A stretch of 42,758 bases of DNA. Origin: an uncultured bacterium. Lineage in GTDB: Bacteria > Acidobacteriota > Thermoanaerobaculia > Multivoradales > J023. Location: positions 1 to 42,758 of the forward strand of contig CALFAM010000091.1 of the NCBI GenBank assembly GCA_937948815.1. The letters are read 5' to 3'. Made by a program: the position numbers and the translations under genes. The notes under the pieces are model-generated. The model saw nothing but the letters and a program-made list of their open reading frames with translations, was not told the DNA's origin and did no database searches. Shown piece by piece: positions 11,342 through 19,409 of this stretch (position 1 is the stretch's first letter; the number at the start of each line of letters is the position of its first letter).

Positions 11342-11510
11342 GGGCGTTCTCCAATCCTGAGCTTCGGTTAGGTTCTCTTCTTGCTTACGAAGGTTGTCGG
11401 ATCAGAGTTGCCTTCACTTCGAGCGGCTGAAAGGCAAGCCACATGGTGATTTGCGCCGTAGTCTCGGGTATCTTTCACGATCGAGATGCTTGCGCATGGA
11501 AGCACGGCTC

Positions 11511-12491
11511 ATGAATGCTCATTCTGTCCACGAACCCAATCGGAAAGCCCTGACCAGACGAGCCCGACGGCTCTGCGTCTATGCCCTCGTGGCGGCCGCA
11601 TTGGCACTGGCAGGATGCTCGACCGTCGTCCGCGTCGGCATGGAACTGATTCACGAGGCCCCGCCTCCGGCCCCGCGCACGATCGAGGATGTGGCCTACT
11701 GGGAGGGCGAAGGTGCCGACCCAGAGAAGCATCGGCTCGATCTTTTCTTGCCGCACGAAGGAGACGGACCGTTTCCGATGGTGGTCTTCATCCACGGCGG
11801 TAGCTTCAGCAAGGGCGACAAAGACTTGATGGTGGGTGAGGTCGAGATCTACGGCGACCTCGGGCGCTATTTCGCCAACCGCGGCGTCGGTGTGGCCGTG
11901 CCGAGCTACCGCCTCCAGCCTGGGGTCCAGTGGCATGAGCAAGCGGCTGATGTGGCACGGGCAGTCGCGTGGGTCAAGGAGCATGCCGAGGAGCTCGGAG
12001 CCAAGGGGCCGTTGGTGCTCGCTGGGCACTCGGTCGGCGCCTGGCTGGCGGCCCGTACCAGTCTCGACGTGCCCTTGCGCGAGTCGTTTGGTTTGACGAC
12101 GGACGACTTTGCGGGCGTGGTGGGTATCTCGGGGGTCGGCTATGATCTCTTGGATGAGAAGACGTGGGCGCTCGACGGCGACTACGAGCTTTCTGAGCGG
12201 GTTTATCGGCGGGGCGAAGGCGATACCGATTGGCAGCACGTCGCCTCGATCGTGCCCTTGATCGGCGCCGAAGCGCCGCCCTTCCTCCTCATCTACACCC
12301 GCGATGAGTGGAAGGCGCTGGCGCGTCAGAATCAGCTTCTGCACCGTGCCTTGCTATCGGCGGATCTCGAGTCGACCTTGATTCGGGTTCGCGGCTCCAG
12401 CCACGCACGCATGGTGCTGCGCCTGTCCGAACCCGACATCGTGTCGGAAACCGTTGAAGACTTCATTGCCCGCGTCGCAGCGATGCGCTAA
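11511..12491 (+). CDS. Lipoprotein alpha/beta hydrolase (BD-FAE/carboxylesterase-like)
   Basis: A lipoprotein signal peptide with basic n-region, hydrophobic core and lipobox LALAGC (Cys36) is followed by an esterase fold. HGGS at 95-98 is the oxyanion hole typical of the BD-FAE/hormone-sensitive lipase group. GHSVG places the nucleophile at Ser174. Asp265 and His298 are likely triad partners. It probably sits on a membrane facing the periplasm and hydrolyses a small ester. The start at 11511 was preferred because GGAAG lies about 8 bases upstream and a compact signal peptide follows; starts at 11394 or 11496 are possible. It is 326 residues long. Confidence 0.87.
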   Translation: MNAHSVHEPNRKALTRRARRLCVYALVAAALALAGCSTVVRVGMELIHEAPPPAPRTIEDVAYWEGEGADPEKHRLDLFLPHEGDGPFPMVVFIHGGSFSKGDKDLMVGEVEIYGDLGRYFANRGVGVAVPSYRLQPGVQWHEQAADVARAVAWVKEHAEELGAKGPLVLAGHSVGAWLAARTSLDVPLRESFGLTTDDFAGVVGISGVGYDLLDEKTWALDGDYELSERVYRRGEGDTDWQHVASIVPLIGAEAPPFLLIYTRDEWKALARQNQLLHRALLSADLESTLIRVRGSSHARMVLRLSEPDIVSETVEDFIARVAAMR

Positions 12492-12548
12492 GCCGTCCTC
12501 GACGCAGACCGTGGCGGTGGCGATTCCCTAGGTTTCGCTGGCATGTCG

Positions 12549-12571
12549 CGGAACGTCACGAATGCGTTCCG
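12549..12571. terminator. Hairpin at the end of the FrnE-like gene
   Basis: CGGAACG (12549-12555) pairs perfectly with CGTTCCG (12565-12571) around a 9-base loop, in the gap between the convergent esterase and DsbA-like genes. It overlaps the last bases of the latter. No T-run follows. It may end transcription of the long minus-strand operon. Confidence 0.35.
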
Positions 12572-13284
12572 TGGGGCGGAGACTGTTGGAGCCAGCGTCG
12601 AATCACGGATTCGACCGCTGGCCATGGCTGGTAGCCCGCCACCAGGGCGGTCAGGCGGCCGCTGAGGGCGCCGTGGGTCCGAGCCACCTCGCGTTCGTGC
12701 TCTGCGTTCGCTGTCACGGTTTGGCCGAGCAGGGTCGGGAAGCCGGCAATGCCCAGTCGACGGACGAGAGCGAAGTCTTCCTGGGTTTCCGCGTGCGCGG
12801 CCTTGGCGCGTAGCTCCGCAGCAAAAGGTACGGTCTCGAAACCGCACGCGACGGCGAGCTCGACGAGCTGGTCCTCGTCGGTGACATCCTGGTTGTCGCG
12901 GTAGAAGGCTTGTTGGATGGCGGTGAGTAGCTGATGCGCTCGATCGTTGCCCTGGCGCCGCGCAACGATCACGGCGCGTGCTGCGGGCTCGGTGTCGTAG
13001 ACGAATGCAGGACGGTCGAAGAAACTGAAGTCGAAAGGCTGGGCGGACGCGCGCTGGACATTGCGCCAGTGCTGCTGCTGGGAGGCCTTTTCACCCGCAG
13101 TTTGTGCATGGGTGGTGCCGGGCCGCAGGCCACCCAGCAGGATCGAAACGGGCAGGCCGCCGAAGGCGCTTTGTGTGAGCTGATCGAGAACGGGGGCGAA
13201 GCCCCAACACCACGAGCACATGGGATCGGTGACATAGACAAGCCGGCGCGTTGCCGGTAACGGTGGTGGAGCGGTCAATGCCAT
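12556..13284 (-). CDS. DsbA-family (FrnE-like) thioredoxin-fold protein
   Basis: This 242-residue protein carries CSWC at residues 23-26, right after the first beta strand, and a likely cis-proline in GIAGFPTLL. It has the long helical insertion seen in FrnE-type DsbA proteins. No signal peptide is visible, so it is probably a cytoplasmic disulfide or 2-hydroxychromene-isomerase-like oxidoreductase. GGAGG stands 6 bases before the ATG. It begins only 20 bp after the cyclase gene on the same strand and may be the last gene of the terpene/redox operon, though it could have its own signal. Confidence 0.88.
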   Translation of the reverse strand: MALTAPPPLPATRRLVYVTDPMCSWCWGFAPVLDQLTQSAFGGLPVSILLGGLRPGTTHAQTAGEKASQQQHWRNVQRASAQPFDFSFFDRPAFVYDTEPAARAVIVARRQGNDRAHQLLTAIQQAFYRDNQDVTDEDQLVELAVACGFETVPFAAELRAKAAHAETQEDFALVRRLGIAGFPTLLGQTVTANAEHEREVARTHGALSGRLTALVAGYQPWPAVESVIRRWLQQSPPHGTHS

Positions 13285-13304
13285 GCCGAACCTCCGTGTG
13301 GCCG

Positions 13305-15314
13305 TCAGGCAGCCGAGGTTTCGGCGCTTGCCAGCGTGCGCCGAAGTGCAGCGATCGAGAAGACGATCGGGTAGAGGGCTTCAAAGTACCAAAGGTTGGC
13401 AAAGTAGAAGCCGATCGGAGCCGGCTGCTCCAGGGCTCCTAGCTCGATCTGTCGGGCGAGGTAGGCCGCTCCTGCAGCCATAGCGCGCATGCGCGATGGG
13501 GATTCGTTTGGCCCTGCCGGATCGACGGCCAGGGCTTCGACGGCCAGGGCCGTTTCTTCGACCGAGGAGGCGATGCCGTGGTCACCACCCCAGCCGCCGT
13601 CGTCATTCTGCCCGGCGAGCAGCCAGGCTTCGCCGCGCGCCTGCATGGAACGCAACCCTGGCGGTCCGTCCGTCGTCAGACCTTCGAGCGCGCGCAAGGT
13701 GCGCGCCGTGCCATAGGTGGGGTTCTCGAAGTCGCGTGCGTTCTCGTTGCCGAACCACAGCGGGATCCAGGCGCCATCGTCGCGCTGCGTCTGTGCAAGG
13801 TAGGCGAACAGGCGGTCGCGCGCCTGATCGAGGCGTCGCACCAGTCGTTGCCGCGCCCGATTGCTGCGCGCGAGATCATCGCGCCAGGCCGCCATCGCGC
13901 GCAGGGCATGGGCGCTCAGGTCGGGAGCGCTGCGATCGAACGGCAGCTTGCCCCAGCCACGGCAGAAAGTCGGAATGCCGCCATCGCGATTCTGCAGGCC
14001 GAGCAGCCATTCGAGACCCTGCTCGGCGGCACGCAAGACGGCCTCGTCGACACTGGCGTCGCTGCTGGCGCGGTCGGCGTCCGAGAGCGCGCGCAGCGCC
14101 AGCAGGGCACCGGCCGTATCGTCGGCGTCCGGCACCCCGCCAGGGAGGTCAGTCCACGCCCAGCCACCGGGTGCGGCGCCGGTGTAGGGGTGCGTTTCCT
14201 GATACTGCTGGCCGAGCAGCCAGGTGAGAAGCCGATCGCGCGTCGACCGATCGAGGCGCGGTGATTCGGAACCGCAGGTCAGGCCCTGGATCGACAGCGT
14301 CGTGACCCAGGTCGCGAGATCGATGTCGATGGGCCAGCTACCGTCGTCGCTCACGGCCTCGGCCAGGAACCGCTCACCGGCCTCGACGACCGCATGGTCG
14401 ACTTGGCCGGCGCCGGCCAGGCTCATGGTGACGAAAGAGGTCAGGGGAATGGCTTCCAGGTAGCCGCCGGTACTGGGCTGGATTGATCGCAGACGACGCA
14501 AGGTCGGCTGCTCGAAGCGCTGCCGGAACGCTCGCAGCGGTGCAAAGGATGGTGGATGGTGGTGGTGCTGAACCTGGCCGACCGCAATCAGCGCGGGCAG
14601 TGCGTAGCTGACCACGGGGAGGCCCACGAAGCGGAACCAGCTCTGTGGCAGGGCGGCCAGCTCGAAGGGAAGGCGGGTAATGCCCTGGAAAGCCTGTTCT
14701 CGGGGGCCGAGGACCCCGGCCAGGGCGCACAAGGTGAGGATCGGAATCGAAAAGGTCCGGTCTTCGCCGTAGACACCCTCGATGGCTGTCTTGAGCGCGG
14801 CAGGGTCGAGGCTGCCGGTGCGCTGCTCGATCCACTGCTGCGCGCGTCTGATCGCCGGTTCGTGGTGGCGATCGTCGGCGGTGTCGCGGGCGTCGATGCC
14901 CGCCGCCAGCGCGGCCCAGCACAACATGGTCGTGCTCAGATTGCTCTGGCTGCGGACCGTGTCGCCCCAGCCGCCATCGTCGTTGGCGTGGGTGGCCAGC
15001 CAGTCGAGCCCTCGACGCGCCAGATCGAGACGGGCCTGGCCGCTTCTCCGTGTGACCGTGCTCGTTGCGCGGAGCTGTCGGTCGATCTCAATCAGGGCGA
15101 AGCTGGCCGTCGCGGTCGAAAGGGCACTGGCCGAGAGCGTGCCGCGCCAGTGGCCGCGGGCTGGATCGCGAAGCGCGAAGAGGCGCGCCTCCGCCGCTTC
15201 CAGCGCGTGCGCAATGGCGTGCAGGTCGATGTCGGAGCCTGCCAGCTCGGAAGGGGACGGCGAGCTCACAGGGCGCGCGGACACGTCGTCCGCGGATCGG
15301 GCGTGCGTGGGCAT
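13305..15314 (-). CDS. Class II terpene cyclase, squalene-hopene cyclase family
   Basis: This 669-residue protein is built of alpha/alpha-barrel repeats with QW-type motifs, for example QNDDGGWGGD near the C-terminus. The protonating motif of class II cyclases is intact: D396-A-D398-D399-T-A, matching DxDDTA of squalene-hopene cyclase. It probably protonates and cyclises a polyprenyl chain. Length fits the family (about 630-700). The C-terminus, APIGFYFANLWYFEALYP, resembles the usual end of the family but is not identical. No squalene synthase genes (HpnCDE type) are near; the neighbour is a polyprenyl diphosphate synthase, so the substrate may not be squalene. It starts 10 bp after the prenyltransferase-repeat gene. 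The ATG lacks a good Shine-Dalgarno, which suggests coupling. Confidence 0.88.
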   Translation of the reverse strand: MPTHARSADDVSARPVSSPSPSELAGSDIDLHAIAHALEAAEARLFALRDPARGHWRGTLSASALSTATASFALIEIDRQLRATSTVTRRSGQARLDLARRGLDWLATHANDDGGWGDTVRSQSNLSTTMLCWAALAAGIDARDTADDRHHEPAIRRAQQWIEQRTGSLDPAALKTAIEGVYGEDRTFSIPILTLCALAGVLGPREQAFQGITRLPFELAALPQSWFRFVGLPVVSYALPALIAVGQVQHHHHPPSFAPLRAFRQRFEQPTLRRLRSIQPSTGGYLEAIPLTSFVTMSLAGAGQVDHAVVEAGERFLAEAVSDDGSWPIDIDLATWVTTLSIQGLTCGSESPRLDRSTRDRLLTWLLGQQYQETHPYTGAAPGGWAWTDLPGGVPDADDTAGALLALRALSDADRASSDASVDEAVLRAAEQGLEWLLGLQNRDGGIPTFCRGWGKLPFDRSAPDLSAHALRAMAAWRDDLARSNRARQRLVRRLDQARDRLFAYLAQTQRDDGAWIPLWFGNENARDFENPTYGTARTLRALEGLTTDGPPGLRSMQARGEAWLLAGQNDDGGWGGDHGIASSVEETALAVEALAVDPAGPNESPSRMRAMAAGAAYLARQIELGALEQPAPIGFYFANLWYFEALYPIVFSIAALRRTLASAETSAA

Positions 15315-15324
15315 CCTCGTGCGC

Positions 15325-16293
15325 TTAACGCGCCCAGACGCTCAGGTGACCGAGGGCGAGCAGGCCGTAGTACGTGTACTCGCAGTCGACGACATCGTCC
15401 GCCCAGTGGCCGTGGAAGGCGCCGCGGTTGGTCCACAGAGAGTCGATGAAGTCGAGGCAGGGCTCGGTCATCGCGGCCAGGGAGACCTCGAGGCCAGCGA
15501 GCGTATGAAGGGCGACCGCGGTCGACAGCAGGTCTGGCATGGGCGCACCTGGCACGGCGAGGAAGCCGCCTTGTGGATGGCACTGCGCGCGCAGCCAGCG
15601 CGCCGTCGTGCCGGACGCTGTGAGAGCTCCGGTCGGTAACAGGCTCGCTTGGTTGATCCCTGGAGCGCCGAGGTTGCGCAGCAGGGCGACGGCCGCAGCC
15701 GTGACCGGCAACGTGGCGGCGCCGGCATCTCCACCATCGGCGTAGGCGCCGTCGGACCGGGCGGTGGTGGCGACGAAGGCGGCGAGGGCCTCCGGGTCGG
15801 GCGGCAGCATGCCGAGGTCCTGGTAGGCCCCGAGGGCGACGAACGAGCCGTACACGCTACCTGCTGGCTGATCTGCGGCGGGGCGGTCAGCATAGCCACC
15901 GTCTTCGGTCTGGCAGGCCTCGAAACGGGTGAGCATGGCGTCGAGCACCTGCGGGCTCACGCCCGTGGCCTTCGCCGGAACGCTGGGAAGCGCCGCCCAG
16001 CAGCGCGCAAGGCACGACAAGTGGATCAGGTCGAGGTCGTCACCGCAGCCGAAGCTGTCGAGATACGACGCGATCTGTTCGGTCGGAATTTCGGCGCTGC
16101 CTGTCGCGCTCAGGGCGTGGAGACAGTCGAGGCCGAAGACCGTGTAGTAGAGATCAGGCTTTCCGTCGCGGTCGAGGAAGCCGCCGCTCGGATCGAGCTG
16201 GCCGAGCACGAAGTCCCGGACCAGCTCGGCGGAATCACCCAGCAGCTGCGGCGCGAGCTTCGCTACTTGGAGCGTTTCGAGCCTCAAACTCAT
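15325..16293 (-). CDS. Prenyltransferase/squalene-oxidase repeat protein (geranylgeranyl transferase beta-like)
   Basis: This 322-residue protein consists of alpha/alpha repeats of the prenyltransferase beta/terpene cyclase superfamily, for example DPSGGFLDRDGKPDLYYTVFG near the start, CQTEDGGYADRP in the middle and DCEYTYYGLLALGHL at the end. It lacks the DxDD motif, so it is not an obvious class II cyclase. It may bind or transfer an isoprenoid, or act as a partner of the cyclase that follows 10 bp later. The start at 16293 lies inside the previous gene (59-bp overlap) and was chosen for its ATG with AAGGG 8 bases upstream and because the repeat domain begins there. Zinc ligands cannot be assigned with confidence. 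Confidence 0.8.
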   Translation of the reverse strand: MSLRLETLQVAKLAPQLLGDSAELVRDFVLGQLDPSGGFLDRDGKPDLYYTVFGLDCLHALSATGSAEIPTEQIASYLDSFGCGDDLDLIHLSCLARCWAALPSVPAKATGVSPQVLDAMLTRFEACQTEDGGYADRPAADQPAGSVYGSFVALGAYQDLGMLPPDPEALAAFVATTARSDGAYADGGDAGAATLPVTAAAVALLRNLGAPGINQASLLPTGALTASGTTARWLRAQCHPQGGFLAVPGAPMPDLLSTAVALHTLAGLEVSLAAMTEPCLDFIDSLWTNRGAFHGHWADDVVDCEYTYYGLLALGHLSVWAR

Positions 16294-17986
16294 TGCACCA
16301 GCCCTTGATCTGGAGATCGTCGAAGATCTTGCCGATCGTCCGGCGCAGCAGGCCCTTGACGTTGGCATTCTCGACCATCCGCAGACCGCGGATAGCCTCG
16401 TCCTTGTACGCGGTCAGGAGCTCCTGGCCCTTGTTGGTCACTTCCAACCGCTCGAAGAGCCCGTAGAGTGCCGCCAGGTCGGGCTCATCGGTGCCATCGG
16501 CCGCCGTGCACCAGGCTGCCTTCACCACGGCCTTGTCGTCGCGGCGCTTGGCCGCCTGGTAGGCCAGGGCCCACAGAATGGTCGGGCGACGCTCGGGAAG
16601 CTCGCCCGCACCGACGGCGGCCGCGAGATCGTCCAGATCATCACGAATCTGGTAGGCGACGCCGAGGGAGTTGCTGTAATCGATCAGGGCCTGGTCGAGG
16701 GCTTCGTCGGCACCTGCGTAGTGCGCGCCCAGGCGCAGAGCGGTTTCGAAGGCGGGCGCCGTCTTCTGACGGAAGATGCTGACCACGTCGAGCGGCTTGA
16801 GCGGCTTGGGTGCGCGGTGCCAGGCCAGCTCCGTGCCCTGGCCGACGGCCAGCGTGCGATGTCCCTGTGCGGCGATGCGCAGCATCGCGGCCCGAACCTC
16901 GGCAGGTGCTTCGGTCTCGGCGAGCAGCCGGTAGCCCTCGCCGAGCAGCAGGTCGCCGACGTTGAGGGCGATCGGCACGCCGTGCTCGTTGTGCATCGTC
17001 GCCTCGCCATACCGTTCGTCGTCGGCGTCTTCGATGTCGTCGTGGATCAGGGAGGCTTTGTGGAAGCACTCGACCGCCACGGCGATCTTGCGCAGGTCCA
17101 TCTTGCGCTGGGGGTCGGTGATCGCGGTACCGGGCTCTCGCTGGAGTGCCTGGTGGACGGCGACGGTGAGGAAGGGGCGCCAGCGCTTGCCGGCCCGCGC
17201 CAGCCACTCGTGGCCGATGCGCTCGGCGTCGGTCTCCGGGGAGCCCATCACTTCGGCCAACGCCTCGGCGCCGAACCAGGTGTCGACCTCGTCGCGCAGG
17301 CCGACCAGGTCCAGGCGGCGCGTCTTGTCGTCGCTGGTCAGGTGAACGCTGTCCCAGACCGCGTCGAGGTCGACGTTGACGTCGACGCAATCGTCTTGCA
17401 GCAGCGGAATGGCGATGCCGGGAATGGCCGCCGCTTCCATGTAGCTGTAGACCTTGCGCAGCACGTTGAGGCAGCTGACGCCGACGATTGCCTCGATCTT
17501 GCCGGTCTCGATGATCGCCATCACGATCGGAGAGCCTTCGGCGACCAGCACGGCATAGCCCATGCGTTCGGCTTCGACCTGCAAATCTTGAATCGAGCAG
17601 AGGCCGCACTTCTTGCACAGGAGACCGAGCTCGTCGAAGGGTGCTGGGCAGTTCGACTCGTCACGCAGGCACTTGGGCAGCAGCAGCAGGCGGCGCTCGA
17701 AGGGGATCGTCGCCAGGCTTTCCTTCCACATCTCGTTGCTCAAAGTGAGCGAGCAGTACTCGTGGTAGCGCTCTTCGATGCCGTATTGCTCGAGCATGGC
17801 CGCAGCCTCGACCTTGAGCTCGTCCAAGGGAACCGGCGGCACCAAGGAACGCTGTTCGAGGTACTCGCGGGCTTGCTCGACGATGCGCTGACGGTCGGCC
17901 TTGGTATCCGGAACGTCATCTTGGGTCGGGCGCTCGGGACGCGTCGGGAACACGATCGGGAGGCGTGCGGTGGATTGCAGGCTCAA
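16235..17986 (-). CDS. DUF116-like/polyprenyl diphosphate synthase fusion
   Basis: This 583-residue protein has two parts. Residues about 75-215 resemble DUF116: Cys106, Cys113, Cys124, Cys127, Cys130, Cys172 and Cys200 lie in the pattern CLRDESNCP...CKKCGLC, suggesting a metal or Fe-S site. Residues about 240-580 are a trans-prenyltransferase with GKRWRP at 266-271, a first Asp-rich motif DDIED at 316-320 and a second, DDLDD, at 449-453, so it should condense isopentenyl diphosphate onto an allylic primer. The start codon is TTG, chosen because AGGAG lies 7-8 bases before it and no ATG precedes the first domain. It follows the ferredoxin gene by 28 bp. Chain length cannot be predicted with confidence. 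Confidence 0.9.
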   Translation of the reverse strand: MSLQSTARLPIVFPTRPERPTQDDVPDTKADRQRIVEQAREYLEQRSLVPPVPLDELKVEAAAMLEQYGIEERYHEYCSLTLSNEMWKESLATIPFERRLLLLPKCLRDESNCPAPFDELGLLCKKCGLCSIQDLQVEAERMGYAVLVAEGSPIVMAIIETGKIEAIVGVSCLNVLRKVYSYMEAAAIPGIAIPLLQDDCVDVNVDLDAVWDSVHLTSDDKTRRLDLVGLRDEVDTWFGAEALAEVMGSPETDAERIGHEWLARAGKRWRPFLTVAVHQALQREPGTAITDPQRKMDLRKIAVAVECFHKASLIHDDIEDADDERYGEATMHNEHGVPIALNVGDLLLGEGYRLLAETEAPAEVRAAMLRIAAQGHRTLAVGQGTELAWHRAPKPLKPLDVVSIFRQKTAPAFETALRLGAHYAGADEALDQALIDYSNSLGVAYQIRDDLDDLAAAVGAGELPERRPTILWALAYQAAKRRDDKAVVKAAWCTAADGTDEPDLAALYGLFERLEVTNKGQELLTAYKDEAIRGLRMVENANVKGLLRRTIGKIFDDLQIKGWCNEFEARNAPSSEARAAAAG

Positions 17987-18014
17987 GGGGAATCTCCTCG
18001 GTATCGGCTACGCG

Positions 18015-18914
18015 TCAAGACGGCTCGGCGCCGGGGTCGGAATCAGTGGCAGCATCAGGAACGGAATCGGGTTCGGCGTTGGCCGCGCTGTCGTCCGGCG
18101 CGTGCTCGGAGCGTTGAGCGATCCGCTCGGCCGCCTTGGCCTGAATCGCTTCCGCTGACGGCAACGCCTGCAGCACGTCATCGGGAATGTCGAACTGCTC
18201 TTGGAGCTTGGTCAGGCACCGGTTGCGCTCCTTGAGGGCGCGTTCGTCGTCGCGCTCCTTGGAGAAGCGAGAGCTCGCCCGCTCATGGCGCTCACGAAGC
18301 ATGGCGTAGATGTCGCCGCCCAAGAGCGAGGAGATGTCAGTCTTCATCTTCTCGCGTTCGACATCCTTGGCCTGGACTTCGTCGCCGTTGATCGGACCAT
18401 TCTTGTACTTCGGGAACAAGATGGCCACTTCGGGGCACACCCGCGAGCACGCTGGACAATTGGTCTTGCAGCGGGTGGGTTCGGCGACATCGATCTTCTT
18501 GTCCTCATCGACGTCGTAGACGCCGAACAGGCAGAAGCTCAGGCACTGCATGCAGTTGGTACAGCGGTCGTAGTCGATGACCGGAAACCAGGGCTTCCAG
18601 GTTCCAGGCTTCGTCTGGCCGGCGCTTTCACCGCGCACCAGGTCGACGACTTCCTTGGCTTCGAGGCCACCGACGCCGCGCCTGCGGATCGTCACCTCGG
18701 CGGTCGGCTCGACCGTGTCTTCGACCGCGCCGGCCTCGTCGTCGCGTAGCACCAGCAGATTGCTGCGGTCGAGCGGGGCGACATCTCCGCCGCCGATGGT
18801 CACGGGATAGCCCTCATCGAGCAGGGCCTTGAGGAGCGTGCCTTTGCGCGCGGCCTCGAAACCCGCTCCACGCGGATCGAGGACGACGCGCGGTGAAGAA
18901 GCTTCTGCAGTCAT
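18015..18914 (-). CDS. Ferredoxin-like protein with two [4Fe-4S] motifs
   Basis: This 299-residue protein has a central ferredoxin domain. Cys118, 121, 124 and 128 form one CxxCxxCxxxC motif, and Cys149, 153, 156 and 160 form the second, with CPACSRVCPEVAI after it. The N-terminal ~100 residues contain short beta-rich segments (YPVTIGGGDVAPL). The C-terminal ~120 residues are highly charged and helical, then Asp/Pro/Ala-rich. It probably carries electrons for another enzyme of this operon. Its ATG overlaps the stop of the previous gene (ATGA at 18911-18914), so translation is likely coupled. The frame is open further upstream, but that part is antisense-like sequence within the neighbour. Confidence 0.88.
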   Translation of the reverse strand: MTAEASSPRVVLDPRGAGFEAARKGTLLKALLDEGYPVTIGGGDVAPLDRSNLLVLRDDEAGAVEDTVEPTAEVTIRRRGVGGLEAKEVVDLVRGESAGQTKPGTWKPWFPVIDYDRCTNCMQCLSFCLFGVYDVDEDKKIDVAEPTRCKTNCPACSRVCPEVAILFPKYKNGPINGDEVQAKDVEREKMKTDISSLLGGDIYAMLRERHERASSRFSKERDDERALKERNRCLTKLQEQFDIPDDVLQALPSAEAIQAKAAERIAQRSEHAPDDSAANAEPDSVPDAATDSDPGAEPS

Positions 18915-19336
18915 GGGTCGGTCTCCAGTGCGCTGTCGTTCGGTGCGGTCGTCGGCTCGCTGGCCTGTGCCTGGGGCGTGGTGGCTGTCAGCACGTCGGC
19001 GAGCACCGCTTCGGCTTCGGTGGTTCGCATGTTGTGAATCCGCACGCCCTCTTCCGGCAGTGGCGAATTGGCGGCATGGAAGAGCCACTTCACGGCGCGC
19101 GGGTAGCACGCCACGATGTCGAGCTCCGTGCCGTCGGCAGCGGCGGCGAGACGCTCGAGGGACGGATCCTGGTGCGCGGCGAGCTCGCAGAGATCCGGCA
19201 CCGCGTCGAAGGCAACATCGGCGTCGGCCAGCCCCTCGAGCACGCGGGCCTTGACCTCCTCGGGCACCACCCGCGCAAAGGCGCAGTGGCAGTAGAGGAT
19301 ACGGCGGCCGGGATGGGCATGCGGGTCGTGGCTCAT
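18911..19336 (-). CDS. Small conserved-looking protein with CHC motif, unknown function
   Basis: This 141-residue protein starts with a short His-rich tail and then RRILYCHCAFARVV, giving Cys16 and Cys18 at the end of a first beta strand. Two further Cys, Cys50 in PDLCELAA and Cys77 in DIVACYPRAVKWLF, could complete a metal or Fe-S site. The fold looks like alternating strands and helices. I do not recognise a named family; a redox role is inferred from the Cys pattern and from its place between a CobW GTPase and a ferredoxin. GGAG stands 8 bases before the ATG at 19336. The stop is shared with the ferredoxin start. Confidence 0.78.
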   Translation of the reverse strand: MSHDPHAHPGRRILYCHCAFARVVPEEVKARVLEGLADADVAFDAVPDLCELAAHQDPSLERLAAAADGTELDIVACYPRAVKWLFHAANSPLPEEGVRIHNMRTTEAEAVLADVLTATTPQAQASEPTTAPNDSALETDP

Positions 19337-19409
19337 CGTCGTGCTCCGTTCGACTGGGTTTCCTGCCATTGGGTTCCCTTCGATCGGGCTGCCCTGGCTT
19401 GGTTCTCGA

